Source: an uncultured Holophagaceae bacterium (lineage in GTDB: Bacteria; Acidobacteriota; Holophagae; Holophagales; Holophagaceae). Taken from it: a stretch of 8,978 nt of DNA. The stretch spans positions 1 through 8,978 of the forward strand of contig CAIRAS010000173.1 in assembly GCA_903876615.1 (NCBI GenBank), given 5' to 3'. Below are positions 1 to 7,974 of this stretch, piece after piece. The notes under the pieces are model-generated. The model was not told the origin of the DNA. It was given only the letters and a program-made list of their open reading frames with translations, and did not search any database. A program made the position numbers and the translations under genes. Each line of letters starts with the position of its first letter. The stretch's first letter is position 1.

Positions 1-1
1 C

Positions 2-178
2 CGGGGCTGGAAGAAGGCGGACGGCAAGCCCGTCCTGAACGCGGACCTCTGGCAGGCCCTCGACGCCCAGCTGGCGCGGCACCAGGTGGAGGCCCGCTGG
101 GTCAAGGGCCATGCGGGCCACGCCGAGAACGAGCGCGTGGACCGCCTCGCCACCGAGGCGGCCCAGACACTGCGTTAG
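2..178 (+). CDS. rnhA: Ribonuclease HI, C-terminal part (5' end outside window)
   Basis: RNase HI cleaves the RNA strand of RNA-DNA hybrids in the cytoplasm, removing R-loops and primers. The visible 58 residues match the C-terminal third of the family. [11 protein letters not shown] stretch is followed by DLWQALD, then [18 protein letters not shown]. The histidine of KGHAGH (visible residue 37) corresponds to the flexible-loop catalytic His, and the Asp of ERVDRLA (residue 47) to the last of the DEDD metal ligands. The other three acidic ligands lie upstream of the window. The gene ends with TAG at 176-178. Only 8 bp separate it from the stop codon of the converging kinase-like gene, with no clear terminator hairpin between them. 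Identification is secure; only the N-terminal part is unseen. Confidence 0.95.
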   Translation, partial: RGWKKADGKPVLNADLWQALDAQLARHQVEARWVKGHAGHAENERVDRLATEAAQTLR

Positions 179-186
179 ATCCGGCC

Positions 187-1998
187 TCAGCGCCGCTTCT
201 GGAACCGGTAGACGATGTCCGGGGTCCACCCGCGCGCGGGCTTGCCGTCGCGCGTGGCAGGGCTGTAGAGGGACTTGTTGGCGGCCTCCACGGCGGCCTC
301 ATCGAAGCCGTAGCTGCCAGGCACCCCTTCGACCACGGTGACCTTCAGGGGCAGCCCCTGCTCGCTCACGTAGACCTTCAGCCGGACCAGGTGGTCCTGG
401 TTCATCTCCCAGCGCATCTGCATCGCGCGCGGAGGGAAGGGCGGAGACACCTGGCTCACCAGGCGAGCCGGCTCATTCACCGCTGGTGGGGTTGGCGGGG
501 CGACTTGCGGCACCGCCGTCGGCACGGGCTTGGCAGCTTCCTGCGCGGGCGACGGGGCGGCCTCCACCGCCGGAACCGGTGCCGGTGCCGGTGAGGGCGC
601 AGACGCTGCGGGCTTGGCTTCGGCGACCAGCTTCTGCTCCGCGGCCTTCTGCTCACCCAGCCGCTGCTCCGCCAGCTTCTGCTGACGCTCCACGTCCTGG
701 CTGCGCTGGCGAGCCTCTTCCAGCTGTTTCCTGATCCGCGCCCGGTCCTCCACCGACAGGGTCTCGCCCAGCTGTTTCTGGAGCTGGGCCGTCTTATCGG
801 ACTCGGCCTTGGCCCTGGCATCGAGGTCGGCCTTCTGCTGCTCCAGCTGCCGCTTCAGGAGGGACAGCTCCGACAGCTCCGCCAGCTGCTTCTGCAGGGC
901 CGGGTCCGTCCGCGGCCGGGACAGGAACATGTAGCCCAGGCCCAGGATCACCACGGCGGCGAGACCGCCCCCGATGAGCAGGGTGGTGTGCTTGGAGCCC
1001 GCCGGGGACTCGGGCTGGCCATTGCTGAGCTGGATACGGGTGGCCCCACTCCGCAGGGACTCGCCCGCGGCGGTGTAGGCCAGGTAGTTGTCCCCCTGCT
1101 CCGCCTTCATGGCCAGGGCGTCCCGGTCGTTCTCCTCCCGGAACAGCGTGTGCATGAAGAACGCCATGTTGAAGGTGGTGGGGCTGTAGTCGCCGTCATA
1201 GAGGACCCGCTCCAGCTCGGCGCTGAAGGCCTCCACCGTGGCGAAGGGCTGGTGGCCCAGCAGCAGCCGGCCGAGGAAGGCCCGGAGCTCCGCCGGCAGC
1301 GGCGTATGCTCCTGGGCGGCCTCAAGCGTGGCCTGATCCAGGTGGGACTGGAGGTCGGCGCCCACGGGGAGAGGTTGGAAGGTCAGCAGCTCATAGAGCA
1401 CGGCGCCCAGAGCGAAGAGATCCTGCTGGAGCGGAAGGGGATCCGCGCCCTGGAGGTAGGGGGCCAGCTTCTGCCGAAGGAGCGGTGCCTTGGGCAGCAG
1501 GCTTTTGGCCAGGGGGGCGTAGGGCGCATCCAGGAGCTGGGTGGAGCCTTCGAGGCTCACCCAGACGCTGTGTGGACTGAGCACGCCGTGGCTGAGGCCC
1601 TTGGCATGCATCTGCACGATGCCCTGGGCCACGCCCTGGATCACCGTCAGGGCATGATCGACCCCGAAGGGAATCTGCTCCTGGCGCGCCTTGTCGATGA
1701 GCTGGGCCAGGCTCCGCCCGGCCACATGGTCCCAGGCCAGGTGGGGCGTCTTCCCGTCCTCGAGCTGGTAGCCCAGACCGAAAATACGCGCCCCACCCAG
1801 CAGGGGCACCACCCGCCCGGCCTCGGCCAGCCGGGTGTCCAAGCCCGCCTGGAAGAGCTCTTCCGAGAAGGTGCGGACCAGGACGTGGCGGTCGAACCCG
1901 TTCCCAGTGATGACCACCGCCCGGTGGATGGCACCGAAGGGATCACTGGTCAGCTCGGATGCCAGCAGGTAGGACCCGAGGCGGGAATAGGTACCCAT
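187..1998 (-). CDS. Transmembrane pseudokinase with coiled coil and TonB-type C-terminal domain
   Basis: This is a multidomain protein of 603 residues from the preferred ATG at 1998, or 605 from the ATG at 2004 (numbering here). Residues about 7-270 have the outline of a Ser/Thr kinase domain, clearest at DLFALGAVLYELLTFQPLP (195-213). The catalytic motifs are degenerate. The glycine loop is not kept, the VAIK lysine is Arg (VLVRTF, R44), HRDLKPxN reads HGVLSPHS (139-146), and DFG reads DAP (159-161). It is therefore most likely a pseudokinase. A single membrane helix spans about 340-362, and a Gln/Glu/Lys-rich coiled coil spans 366-460. A Pro/Ala-rich spacer follows (462-512). The last 90 residues form a TonB_C-like domain, with PPFPPRAM, VSEQGLPLKVTVVEG, GFDEAAVEAA and PATRDGKP. 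The expected topology is kinase-like domain in the cytoplasm and TonB_C in the periplasm. The helix lacks the central His of true TonB, so coupling to ExbBD is doubtful. It is the last gene of the leftward set. The function is not known. Confidence 0.85.
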   Translation of the reverse strand: MGTYSRLGSYLLASELTSDPFGAIHRAVVITGNGFDRHVLVRTFSEELFQAGLDTRLAEAGRVVPLLGGARIFGLGYQLEDGKTPHLAWDHVAGRSLAQLIDKARQEQIPFGVDHALTVIQGVAQGIVQMHAKGLSHGVLSPHSVWVSLEGSTQLLDAPYAPLAKSLLPKAPLLRQKLAPYLQGADPLPLQQDLFALGAVLYELLTFQPLPVGADLQSHLDQATLEAAQEHTPLPAELRAFLGRLLLGHQPFATVEAFSAELERVLYDGDYSPTTFNMAFFMHTLFREENDRDALAMKAEQGDNYLAYTAAGESLRSGATRIQLSNGQPESPAGSKHTTLLIGGGLAAVVILGLGYMFLSRPRTDPALQKQLAELSELSLLKRQLEQQKADLDARAKAESDKTAQLQKQLGETLSVEDRARIRKQLEEARQRSQDVERQQKLAEQRLGEQKAAEQKLVAEAKPAASAPSPAPAPVPAVEAAPSPAQEAAKPVPTAVPQVAPPTPPAVNEPARLVSQVSPPFPPRAMQMRWEMNQDHLVRLKVYVSEQGLPLKVTVVEGVPGSYGFDEAAVEAANKSLYSPATRDGKPARGWTPDIVYRFQKRR

Positions 1999-2004
1999 GT
2001 CCAT

Positions 2005-2008
2005 CTCC
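2005..2008 (-). promoter_or_regulatory. Ribosome binding site deciding the pseudokinase start
   Basis: Read on the minus strand, GGAG lies directly against the ATG at 2004, which leaves no spacer. It lies 6 nt before the next in-frame ATG at 1998. That spacing favours 1998 as the true start, so the protein begins MGTYSRLGSYLL. Confidence 0.55.
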
Positions 2009-2079
2009 GGAACAAATGCTTGTTGAGGTCAGTAGCGGGAAAGCAGAGCCTGGTGCAAGTGACGCAGGAGGCGGAAAGG

Positions 2080-2744
2080 TCAGGGGCCGCCCGGGAGTTC
2101 CCACTGATCGCCCGCGGCGCGCCAGAGCAGGATCCAGAGGTTGGCGGTGGCATTGACCCCGTTGGAGAAGGCCAGCTGAAGCTGCGCGAAAGGCAGGGAG
2201 AGCTCGTCCCAGGGACCAATGCGGCGCCCCGCCGACCCGTCGAAGTGCTCCTGGAGGCGCTTGTTGCGTTCCAGCTTCACGGCCAGAAACCGGCGCAGGG
2301 ACGGACCGGGATCTAGGCTCCCCGAGGCGGCCCAGTAGGCTTCCTGGGTCACCAGCAGGTGTGGCAGATGCTGGTCCGCATAGGCCTCGAAAGACTCCCG
2401 GAGCGGGCTCAGGCCCTCGGTGGCCGAGGGATCCACCAACAGCTGGACCTGGTGGGCGAGGACCCCCAGGTCCCGGACAAGGTCCTCGGGACGGCGACCT
2501 TCCTCGCTCAGACGCAGCAGGGTGCGGAACTGGGCCTCCACCTGCTCCACCGTGGGCGGCTGGTCATTCGCCACGCCCCGGGCGCTCTCGAGTAGGACCT
2601 GCGGGTGGGCCCGGAGCAGGGCCGCCATGGGTCGTGGCAGGAGGCGGATGGCCTTGGCGGTCTGGGCCTCGTGGACCTTCGGTGACCAGGCGCCCAGCGG
2701 GCCGCAGGCGAGCAGCAGGGTCAGGATCGGGCGACCGAACCGCT

Positions 2745-2748
<4 letters not shown>
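2080..2748 (-). CDS. Secreted zinc phospholipase C / S1-P1 nuclease-like protein
   Basis: This is a 222-residue protein with a short basic N-terminus (KRFGR) and a hydrophobic stretch ending LGA-W. Cleavage there would leave Trp21 as the first mature residue. In the zinc-dependent phospholipase C and S1/P1 nuclease fold, that terminal Trp is itself a zinc ligand. Further plausible ligands are His26 (WSPKVHE), Asp62 (ANDQPP) and His99 ([14 protein letters not shown], resembling the family's H-x-x-x-D-x-x-Q-P-x-H helix). The later Asp and His of that helix are not obviously kept, so activity is uncertain. A helix near the C-terminus ([18 protein letters not shown]) resembles the family's final helix. 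A Cys at 15 looks like a weak lipobox, but the hydrophobic run before it is very short. Its ATG overlaps the regulator stop (ATGA), so the two are translationally coupled. The family call rests on short motifs only. Confidence 0.55.
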
Positions 2749-4160
<1,412 letters not shown>

Positions 4161-4223
4161 GCCCCCAGGGTTCCAGTTCAACTCAAACCTGTCAAGAGTT
4201 GGACACTTTGGTAAACTTTGCCC
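4161..4223. promoter_or_regulatory. Divergent intergenic region between the regulator and comEC
   Basis: These 63 bp are markedly more AT-rich than their surroundings and must hold the control signals for both divergent genes. On the minus strand, a perfect TTGACA (4195-4190) could be a -35 element for the regulator, but no good -10 lies 16-18 bp downstream. On the plus strand, TAAACT (4212-4217) could be a -10 for comEC, with CTGTCA (4189-4194) 17 bp upstream as a weak -35. That would start the transcript at or next to the comEC ATG. No TGGCAC-N5-TTGC sigma-54 site is seen. The direct repeat ACTTTG occurs at 4205-4210 and 4215-4220. Confidence 0.4.
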
Positions 4224-6554
4224 ATGCTCTCCAGGTCCACCCTCTGGCAGCGTCTTTCCGGGGCTCCCCTCTGGCCCCTGGCCTGGGCTCTGGCAGCAGC
4301 CTGCGCGGTGCCCTGGCTGGTTCCCGAACGCTGGCATGGCCAGGTGCCGCCAGGCTGGGTGGCCCTGGGAGTCCTGGCCTGGGCCCTCTCGCTGCCGCTG
4401 CTCGGCCGCCGCCGCTGGCTCCTCGTGCCCCTGACCCTGACCCTGGTGGGCAGCACCTTCCTGGGCCTGGCCAAGAAGGCCCGGTGGGAGACGAATCTGC
4501 CCACTGGCTTCCAGGCCCTGGAGGGCAGGATCGGCCTGCCCTGGACCCTGCAGGGGGAACGGCTGCGGAGCCAGCTGGACCTGACCTCGCCACCCGCTCT
4601 GAAGGGCCTGTCGCTGCCCCTCACGGTGCCAGCCGAGGGTGAGCAGCCCCCGCCCGCGCCGGGAACGCCGGTCCGCGTCCGCGCCGAGCTACGGCCCGTC
4701 CAGCCCGGTCCCGTCTTCCTGGCGGAGCGCCCGCTGTGGCGGGCCCGCAGCGACGAGGCCCCCCGCCGCCTCCACCTGGCTTCGGCCCAGCTGCTGGAGG
4801 CCACCGGACCTGCGGCGCCCAGCCTCCTGCTGCGCCTGCAGGCCTTTATCCGGCGCCGCTTTGACGCCCTGCCCCTGGGCCCCACGGCCCGGGACCTGTG
4901 GGGGGCGCTGGCCCTGGGCATCCCTCCGGCGGACGAAGCCCACTTCAGCGTCTTCGCCGAGAGCGGGACGATCCACATCCTGGTGGTCTCGGGGCTCCAG
5001 GTGACCCTGGTGATGGTGGCCCTCGAGGCCCTGCTGCGCCGCCTCCGCCTGCGCGGCACCACCGCGGGGGCCATCGCTGGGGGCCTGCTCTACTCAGCGC
5101 TGGTGGGCTTTTCCGCGCCGGTCTGGCGCGGCCTCTTCATGGGCATCGCCTGGGCCATCGGCCGGGGCACGGGCTGGAAGCTGCCGCCCGTCGCGGGCCT
5201 GCACCTGGCTCTGCTGCTGTGGCTGCTGGGGCACCCGGCCGCGGGGGTCGAGCCCGGCTTCCTGCTGGCCTGGTGGGCCCTGCTCGGCCTCCTCTGGGGG
5301 GCGGAACCCCTGGCGGGCCTCCTGGCCCCGCTGCTGGGCCCCCTGGCCCTGCCCCTGGCCCGCCTGACCGCGCCCTGGCTCTCCACCCTGCCCCTGCTAG
5401 CCCTGCTGCACGGCGGCGCACCCTGGTGGGGGGTCCTGGCCAACCTCCTGGTGCTGCCCCTGGTGGCCTTCCTCACCCCCGTCTGCCTCGCGCTGATCCT
5501 GCTGCCCCTGCCGGGGCTCACCCAGGGCGCGGGCGCCCTGCTGGACTGGATGGGCAATCAGCTGGTGCCCGCGCTCACGGGGATCGCGCCGCTGGGCACC
5601 GGCATCCTCTGGCCCTGGCTGCTGCTGGCCCTCGGCTGGCTGGCCCTGGCCCACCTGCAGGGGCGGCTGCGACGCACCCGGGCCCTGACCGTGGGCCTGG
5701 TGGCCTGTTCCCTGGGGCTGCTGGCAAGCCGGGGCACGGGCCGCAGTCCGGCCACCCTCACGCTGGAGTCCGTGGACATCGGCCAGGGCGACGCCCTGCT
5801 GCTGCGGGTGCCTGGCGGCGAGGCCACGCTCATCGACACGGGGCCGGGGCCCTGGACCGGCCGCCGCCTGGCGCGGGTGCTCAGCCGGCGGGGCGTCCGC
5901 GAGCCCGTCCACCTGCTCCTGACCCACGCCCACGGGGACCACGCAGGCGGCTGGGCGACCCTCGCCCGGATCTGGCCCCTGGCCTCCACGAGCGTGCCGG
6001 TCACCGCCGACGACGAGGACCCCTGGACACCCTACCGGCCCCTGGCCGGGAGCGAGCTGGCGGGGCTGCTGCGCAACGATGCCTGGACCCGCGGACCGGC
6101 GGCCTTCAGTGTGCGCTGGCCCCCCGGCGCCTTCGCCCTGCCCGACGCCAACATGGTGTCCATCGTGCTGCGGGTGGCCTGGCAGGACCGGGAGCTGTGG
6201 CTCATGGGTGACGCCCTGGCGGTACAGGAGCGGGACCTGCTGGACCTCGGCGAGCCCGGTCCCGGCCGCCACCGCCTGCTCAAAGCCGGCCACCACGGCA
6301 GCCGCAACGCCTCGGATCCGGTGTGGGTCGCGGCCCTCCGCCCGGAGGTCGCCATCATTCCCGCAGGCTACCGCAACCGCTTCGAGCATCCCCACGCCGA
6401 GACCCTGGCGACCTTCCACAGCCAGGACCTGGTGCCCTGGATTACCGGCCCGGCCTGCGGTGTACGGGTGGCGGCCATACCCGGTGGCTGGCACATCCAG
6501 ACTGGCGAGGGTGCCGAAGCCTTCACGCCTCTCCGAACCAGCCCGCTGCCTTGA
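4224..6554 (+). CDS. comEC: ComEC/Rec2 DNA-uptake channel protein
   Basis: This is the inner-membrane channel that carries single-stranded DNA into the cytoplasm during natural transformation. It has 776 residues, normal for the full three-part architecture. Two N-terminal helices (about 14-34, 45-80) lead into a periplasmic OB-like region (about 95-195). The competence membrane domain (about 220-500) contains SGTIHILVVSGLQV (247-260), where most relatives have SGLHV. The C-terminal metallo-beta-lactamase-like domain (about 510-765) has DIGQGDA, IDTGPG, the zinc motif THAHGDH (567-573), MGDA (661-664), KAGHHGS (687-693) and NRFEHPH (718-724), so it looks catalytically complete. No Shine-Dalgarno precedes the ATG at 4224; a TTG two codons upstream is an alternative start. 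It is divergent from the sigma-54 regulator, and its last 32 bp overlap the converging nucleosidase gene. Other competence genes are not in the window. Confidence 0.96.
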   Translation: MLSRSTLWQRLSGAPLWPLAWALAAACAVPWLVPERWHGQVPPGWVALGVLAWALSLPLLGRRRWLLVPLTLTLVGSTFLGLAKKARWETNLPTGFQALEGRIGLPWTLQGERLRSQLDLTSPPALKGLSLPLTVPAEGEQPPPAPGTPVRVRAELRPVQPGPVFLAERPLWRARSDEAPRRLHLASAQLLEATGPAAPSLLLRLQAFIRRRFDALPLGPTARDLWGALALGIPPADEAHFSVFAESGTIHILVVSGLQVTLVMVALEALLRRLRLRGTTAGAIAGGLLYSALVGFSAPVWRGLFMGIAWAIGRGTGWKLPPVAGLHLALLLWLLGHPAAGVEPGFLLAWWALLGLLWGAEPLAGLLAPLLGPLALPLARLTAPWLSTLPLLALLHGGAPWWGVLANLLVLPLVAFLTPVCLALILLPLPGLTQGAGALLDWMGNQLVPALTGIAPLGTGILWPWLLLALGWLALAHLQGRLRRTRALTVGLVACSLGLLASRGTGRSPATLTLESVDIGQGDALLLRVPGGEATLIDTGPGPWTGRRLARVLSRRGVREPVHLLLTHAHGDHAGGWATLARIWPLASTSVPVTADDEDPWTPYRPLAGSELAGLLRNDAWTRGPAAFSVRWPPGAFALPDANMVSIVLRVAWQDRELWLMGDALAVQERDLLDLGEPGPGRHRLLKAGHHGSRNASDPVWVAALRPEVAIIPAGYRNRFEHPHAETLATFHSQDLVPWITGPACGVRVAAIPGGWHIQTGEGAEAFTPLRTSPLP

Positions 6555-7104
6555 GGGCCGCCACCAGCCGCTGGCTGCCCTGGGCGTGGTTGGCTTGCCA
6601 CTGGGCCGAGGCCGAAGGTCCCACGTCGTTCACCACCACCAGCGCCGCGCCGCAGGGCACGCCCGCAGCCTGGCAGGCGGCAAAGACTCCCGTGAGCTCC
6701 AGGTGCTCGGCCGGGGCCAGCGCACCCAGCAGGGCCGCGCCCTCCAGGGTCGAGGTGATGGCCGGGGGCACCGCCACGGCCTGCCCGGGCCAGGGGCCGA
6801 CCAGGGTCGCGGCCCAGCGGGTCGGTTCAAGTCCTGGCCGGTAGGCGCCGCCGCGCAGCTCCTCCACGGATGTGGCGATGGCCTCGCCCGCCCAGAGGCA
6901 CTCGAAGAGGGCCAGCCGCGCATCGTAGCGGCCGCAGGTGCCCAGGAAGAGCACCGCCTCGGGCCGCTGCTCCGCCAGCAGTCGCGCAGTCGCCGCCGCG
7001 GCGGTCACGGCGCCGATGCCCACGGTGGCCACGCTCCAGCCCGCGGGGGGCGCGGCGGCGAGGGGACCCAGCTCCGGGGCGAAGGCGGACAGCAGGAGGC
7101 GCAT
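6523..7104 (-). CDS. mqnB: Nucleoside phosphorylase-family hydrolase, probably futalosine hydrolase-like
   Basis: This 193-residue protein belongs to the PNP/UDP phosphorylase superfamily of cytoplasmic N-glycosidases. An N-terminal strand precedes Glu11 (AFAPELGPL, the position of the catalytic acid). A GIGAVTAAAATA nucleoside-binding segment (29-40) and LFLGTCG (52-58, usually GIAG) follow. In the C-terminal part, Glu136 (LELTGVFAAC) has the spacing of the ribose-binding Glu of MTA/SAH nucleosidase. The segment VVNDVGPSASAQW (157-169) resembles the SN-x-VGP-...-W pattern that I associate with futalosine hydrolase (menaquinone synthesis) rather than the SD pattern of MTA/SAH nucleosidase. 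MTA/SAH nucleosidase remains the main alternative and would suit a neighbour of a SAM-dependent methyltransferase. The gene starts 9 bp after the methyltransferase stop, with no clear Shine-Dalgarno, and ends inside comEC. Confidence 0.6.
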   Translation of the reverse strand: MRLLLSAFAPELGPLAAAPPAGWSVATVGIGAVTAAAATARLLAEQRPEAVLFLGTCGRYDARLALFECLWAGEAIATSVEELRGGAYRPGLEPTRWAATLVGPWPGQAVAVPPAITSTLEGAALLGALAPAEHLELTGVFAACQAAGVPCGAALVVVNDVGPSASAQWQANHAQGSQRLVAALKAAGWFGEA

Positions 7105-7113
7105 GGGGAGATT

Positions 7114-7974
7114 CTACGCGAGATGCTGCAGGGCCCAGGCGGCAACGGGGATGGAGAGGCCATTGCCCAGCAGGCGGTAGCGGACCTCCAGGGACAGTGC
7201 CGCGGGAAAGCAGAACCCCTCGGGCAGGCCCAGCAGACGCGCCACCTCCGGGGGCGAGAAGCGGCGCACGCCGCGCGCCGTGCGCAGGAAGGACCCGCTC
7301 CCCACGTAACGCCTGCCATAGCCGCCGATGAAGCACGCGGTGCGGCCGTCCCCGGGCGCGACGAGATCCAGGCCCTCGTAGTGGCGGGCCAGCACCTCGG
7401 GCGGCAGGTAGAGCCGCTCGTCCTCCACTGCATCCAGGAACTCGGCCACGGTGCGCGGCGCCAGGACCGGCCGTGGCAGGGTCTTCAGGGGCTTCCGCGA
7501 GGCCACCACATAGACGCGGGGCCGCCAGTTGGGCCAAGAGAACTCGCAGGGGCAGGCCTGCAGATCCAGCTGATGCATCCCGTGGAAGCGGATCCGCTCC
7601 GAGAGCAGCGCATGGGCGTCGGAGCCCAGGAAGCCGGTCACGTTCTCCAGCACCAGGTGGTCCGGCGGTGCCTCGCGGAAGGCGTCCATGAGGTGACGAA
7701 AGGCCCGCGAACGGCGATCCTCCAGGCCCTGGTGGTTTCCCATCCGGCAGAAGGGCTGGCAGGGCGGACTCAGCAGCCAGGTGTCGGCACCGTGGGCGGC
7801 CAGCGCTGCCTGTGGCACGGCGGCCAGCTCCTGGGGCCGCGGGAGGTCCCCGTGGTTCAGCTGGTAGGTGGCATTGGCGGCCTCGCTCACGTCGTAGGCC
7901 GCCACCACCCGGCCGCGGTCCCCAAGGGCGCAGCGCCAGCCGCCCAGGCCCGAGAACAGCTCAAGCACGCGCAT
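7114..7974 (-). CDS. Dnmt2/TRDMT1-like cytosine-5 methyltransferase
   Basis: This 286-residue SAM-dependent m5C methyltransferase contains only the catalytic core. Motif I is LFSGLGG (6-12). Motif IV is SPPCQPF with nucleophile Cys72, and motif VI is ENV (110-112). Motif VIII is PNWRPR (148-153), and motif X is RYRLLGNGL (265-273). Several stretches look like Dnmt2 rather than bacterial DNA methyltransferases: SPPCQPFCRMGNHQG, VLENVTGF, YLPPEVLARH, CFIGGYGRRYVGSGSFL in the place of the CFT...Y...GTGS signature, and SPPEVARLLGLPEGFCFP. Only about 60 residues separate motif VIII from CFI, leaving little room for a DNA recognition domain. Known Dnmt2 enzymes methylate C38 of tRNA (Asp in eukaryotes, Glu reported in Geobacter), so tRNA is the inferred substrate. 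The ATG at 7974 overlaps the upstream stop by 1 nt; no Shine-Dalgarno is visible, so translation is probably coupled. An orphan DNA methyltransferase is the alternative. Confidence 0.85.
   Translation of the reverse strand: MRVLELFSGLGGWRCALGDRGRVVAAYDVSEAANATYQLNHGDLPRPQELAAVPQAALAAHGADTWLLSPPCQPFCRMGNHQGLEDRRSRAFRHLMDAFREAPPDHLVLENVTGFLGSDAHALLSERIRFHGMHQLDLQACPCEFSWPNWRPRVYVVASRKPLKTLPRPVLAPRTVAEFLDAVEDERLYLPPEVLARHYEGLDLVAPGDGRTACFIGGYGRRYVGSGSFLRTARGVRRFSPPEVARLLGLPEGFCFPAALSLEVRYRLLGNGLSIPVAAWALQHLA

Noticed and set aside
179..186. Terminator between the converging rnhA and pseudokinase genes
   Set aside because: The gap is only 8 bp and no hairpin with a T run is visible around it.
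576..593. Three tandem copies of the hexamer CCGGTG
   Set aside because: It is in-frame coding for the Pro/Ala spacer of the pseudokinase protein, so ordinary low complexity and not a separate repeat element.
2005..2079. Possible promoter (TTGCAC, then TACTGA after 18 bp, minus strand) before the pseudokinase gene
   Set aside because: Both boxes match the consensus poorly. I cannot separate it from chance in a 75-bp gap.
988..2316. Open frame of 442 codons on the plus strand opposite the kinase-like and phospholipase-like genes
   Set aside because: It is the reverse-frame shadow of two real genes. It spans the gap between them and resembles no family I know.
4161..4337. N-terminal extension of the response regulator by 59 codons
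   Set aside because: It would overlap comEC head to head and adds only a low-complexity Gly/Pro-rich stretch. The receiver domain starts right at the ATG at 4160.
7114..7974. Restriction-modification methyltransferase
   Set aside because: No restriction enzyme gene lies beside it, the target recognition region is too small, and the motifs fit Dnmt2 better.
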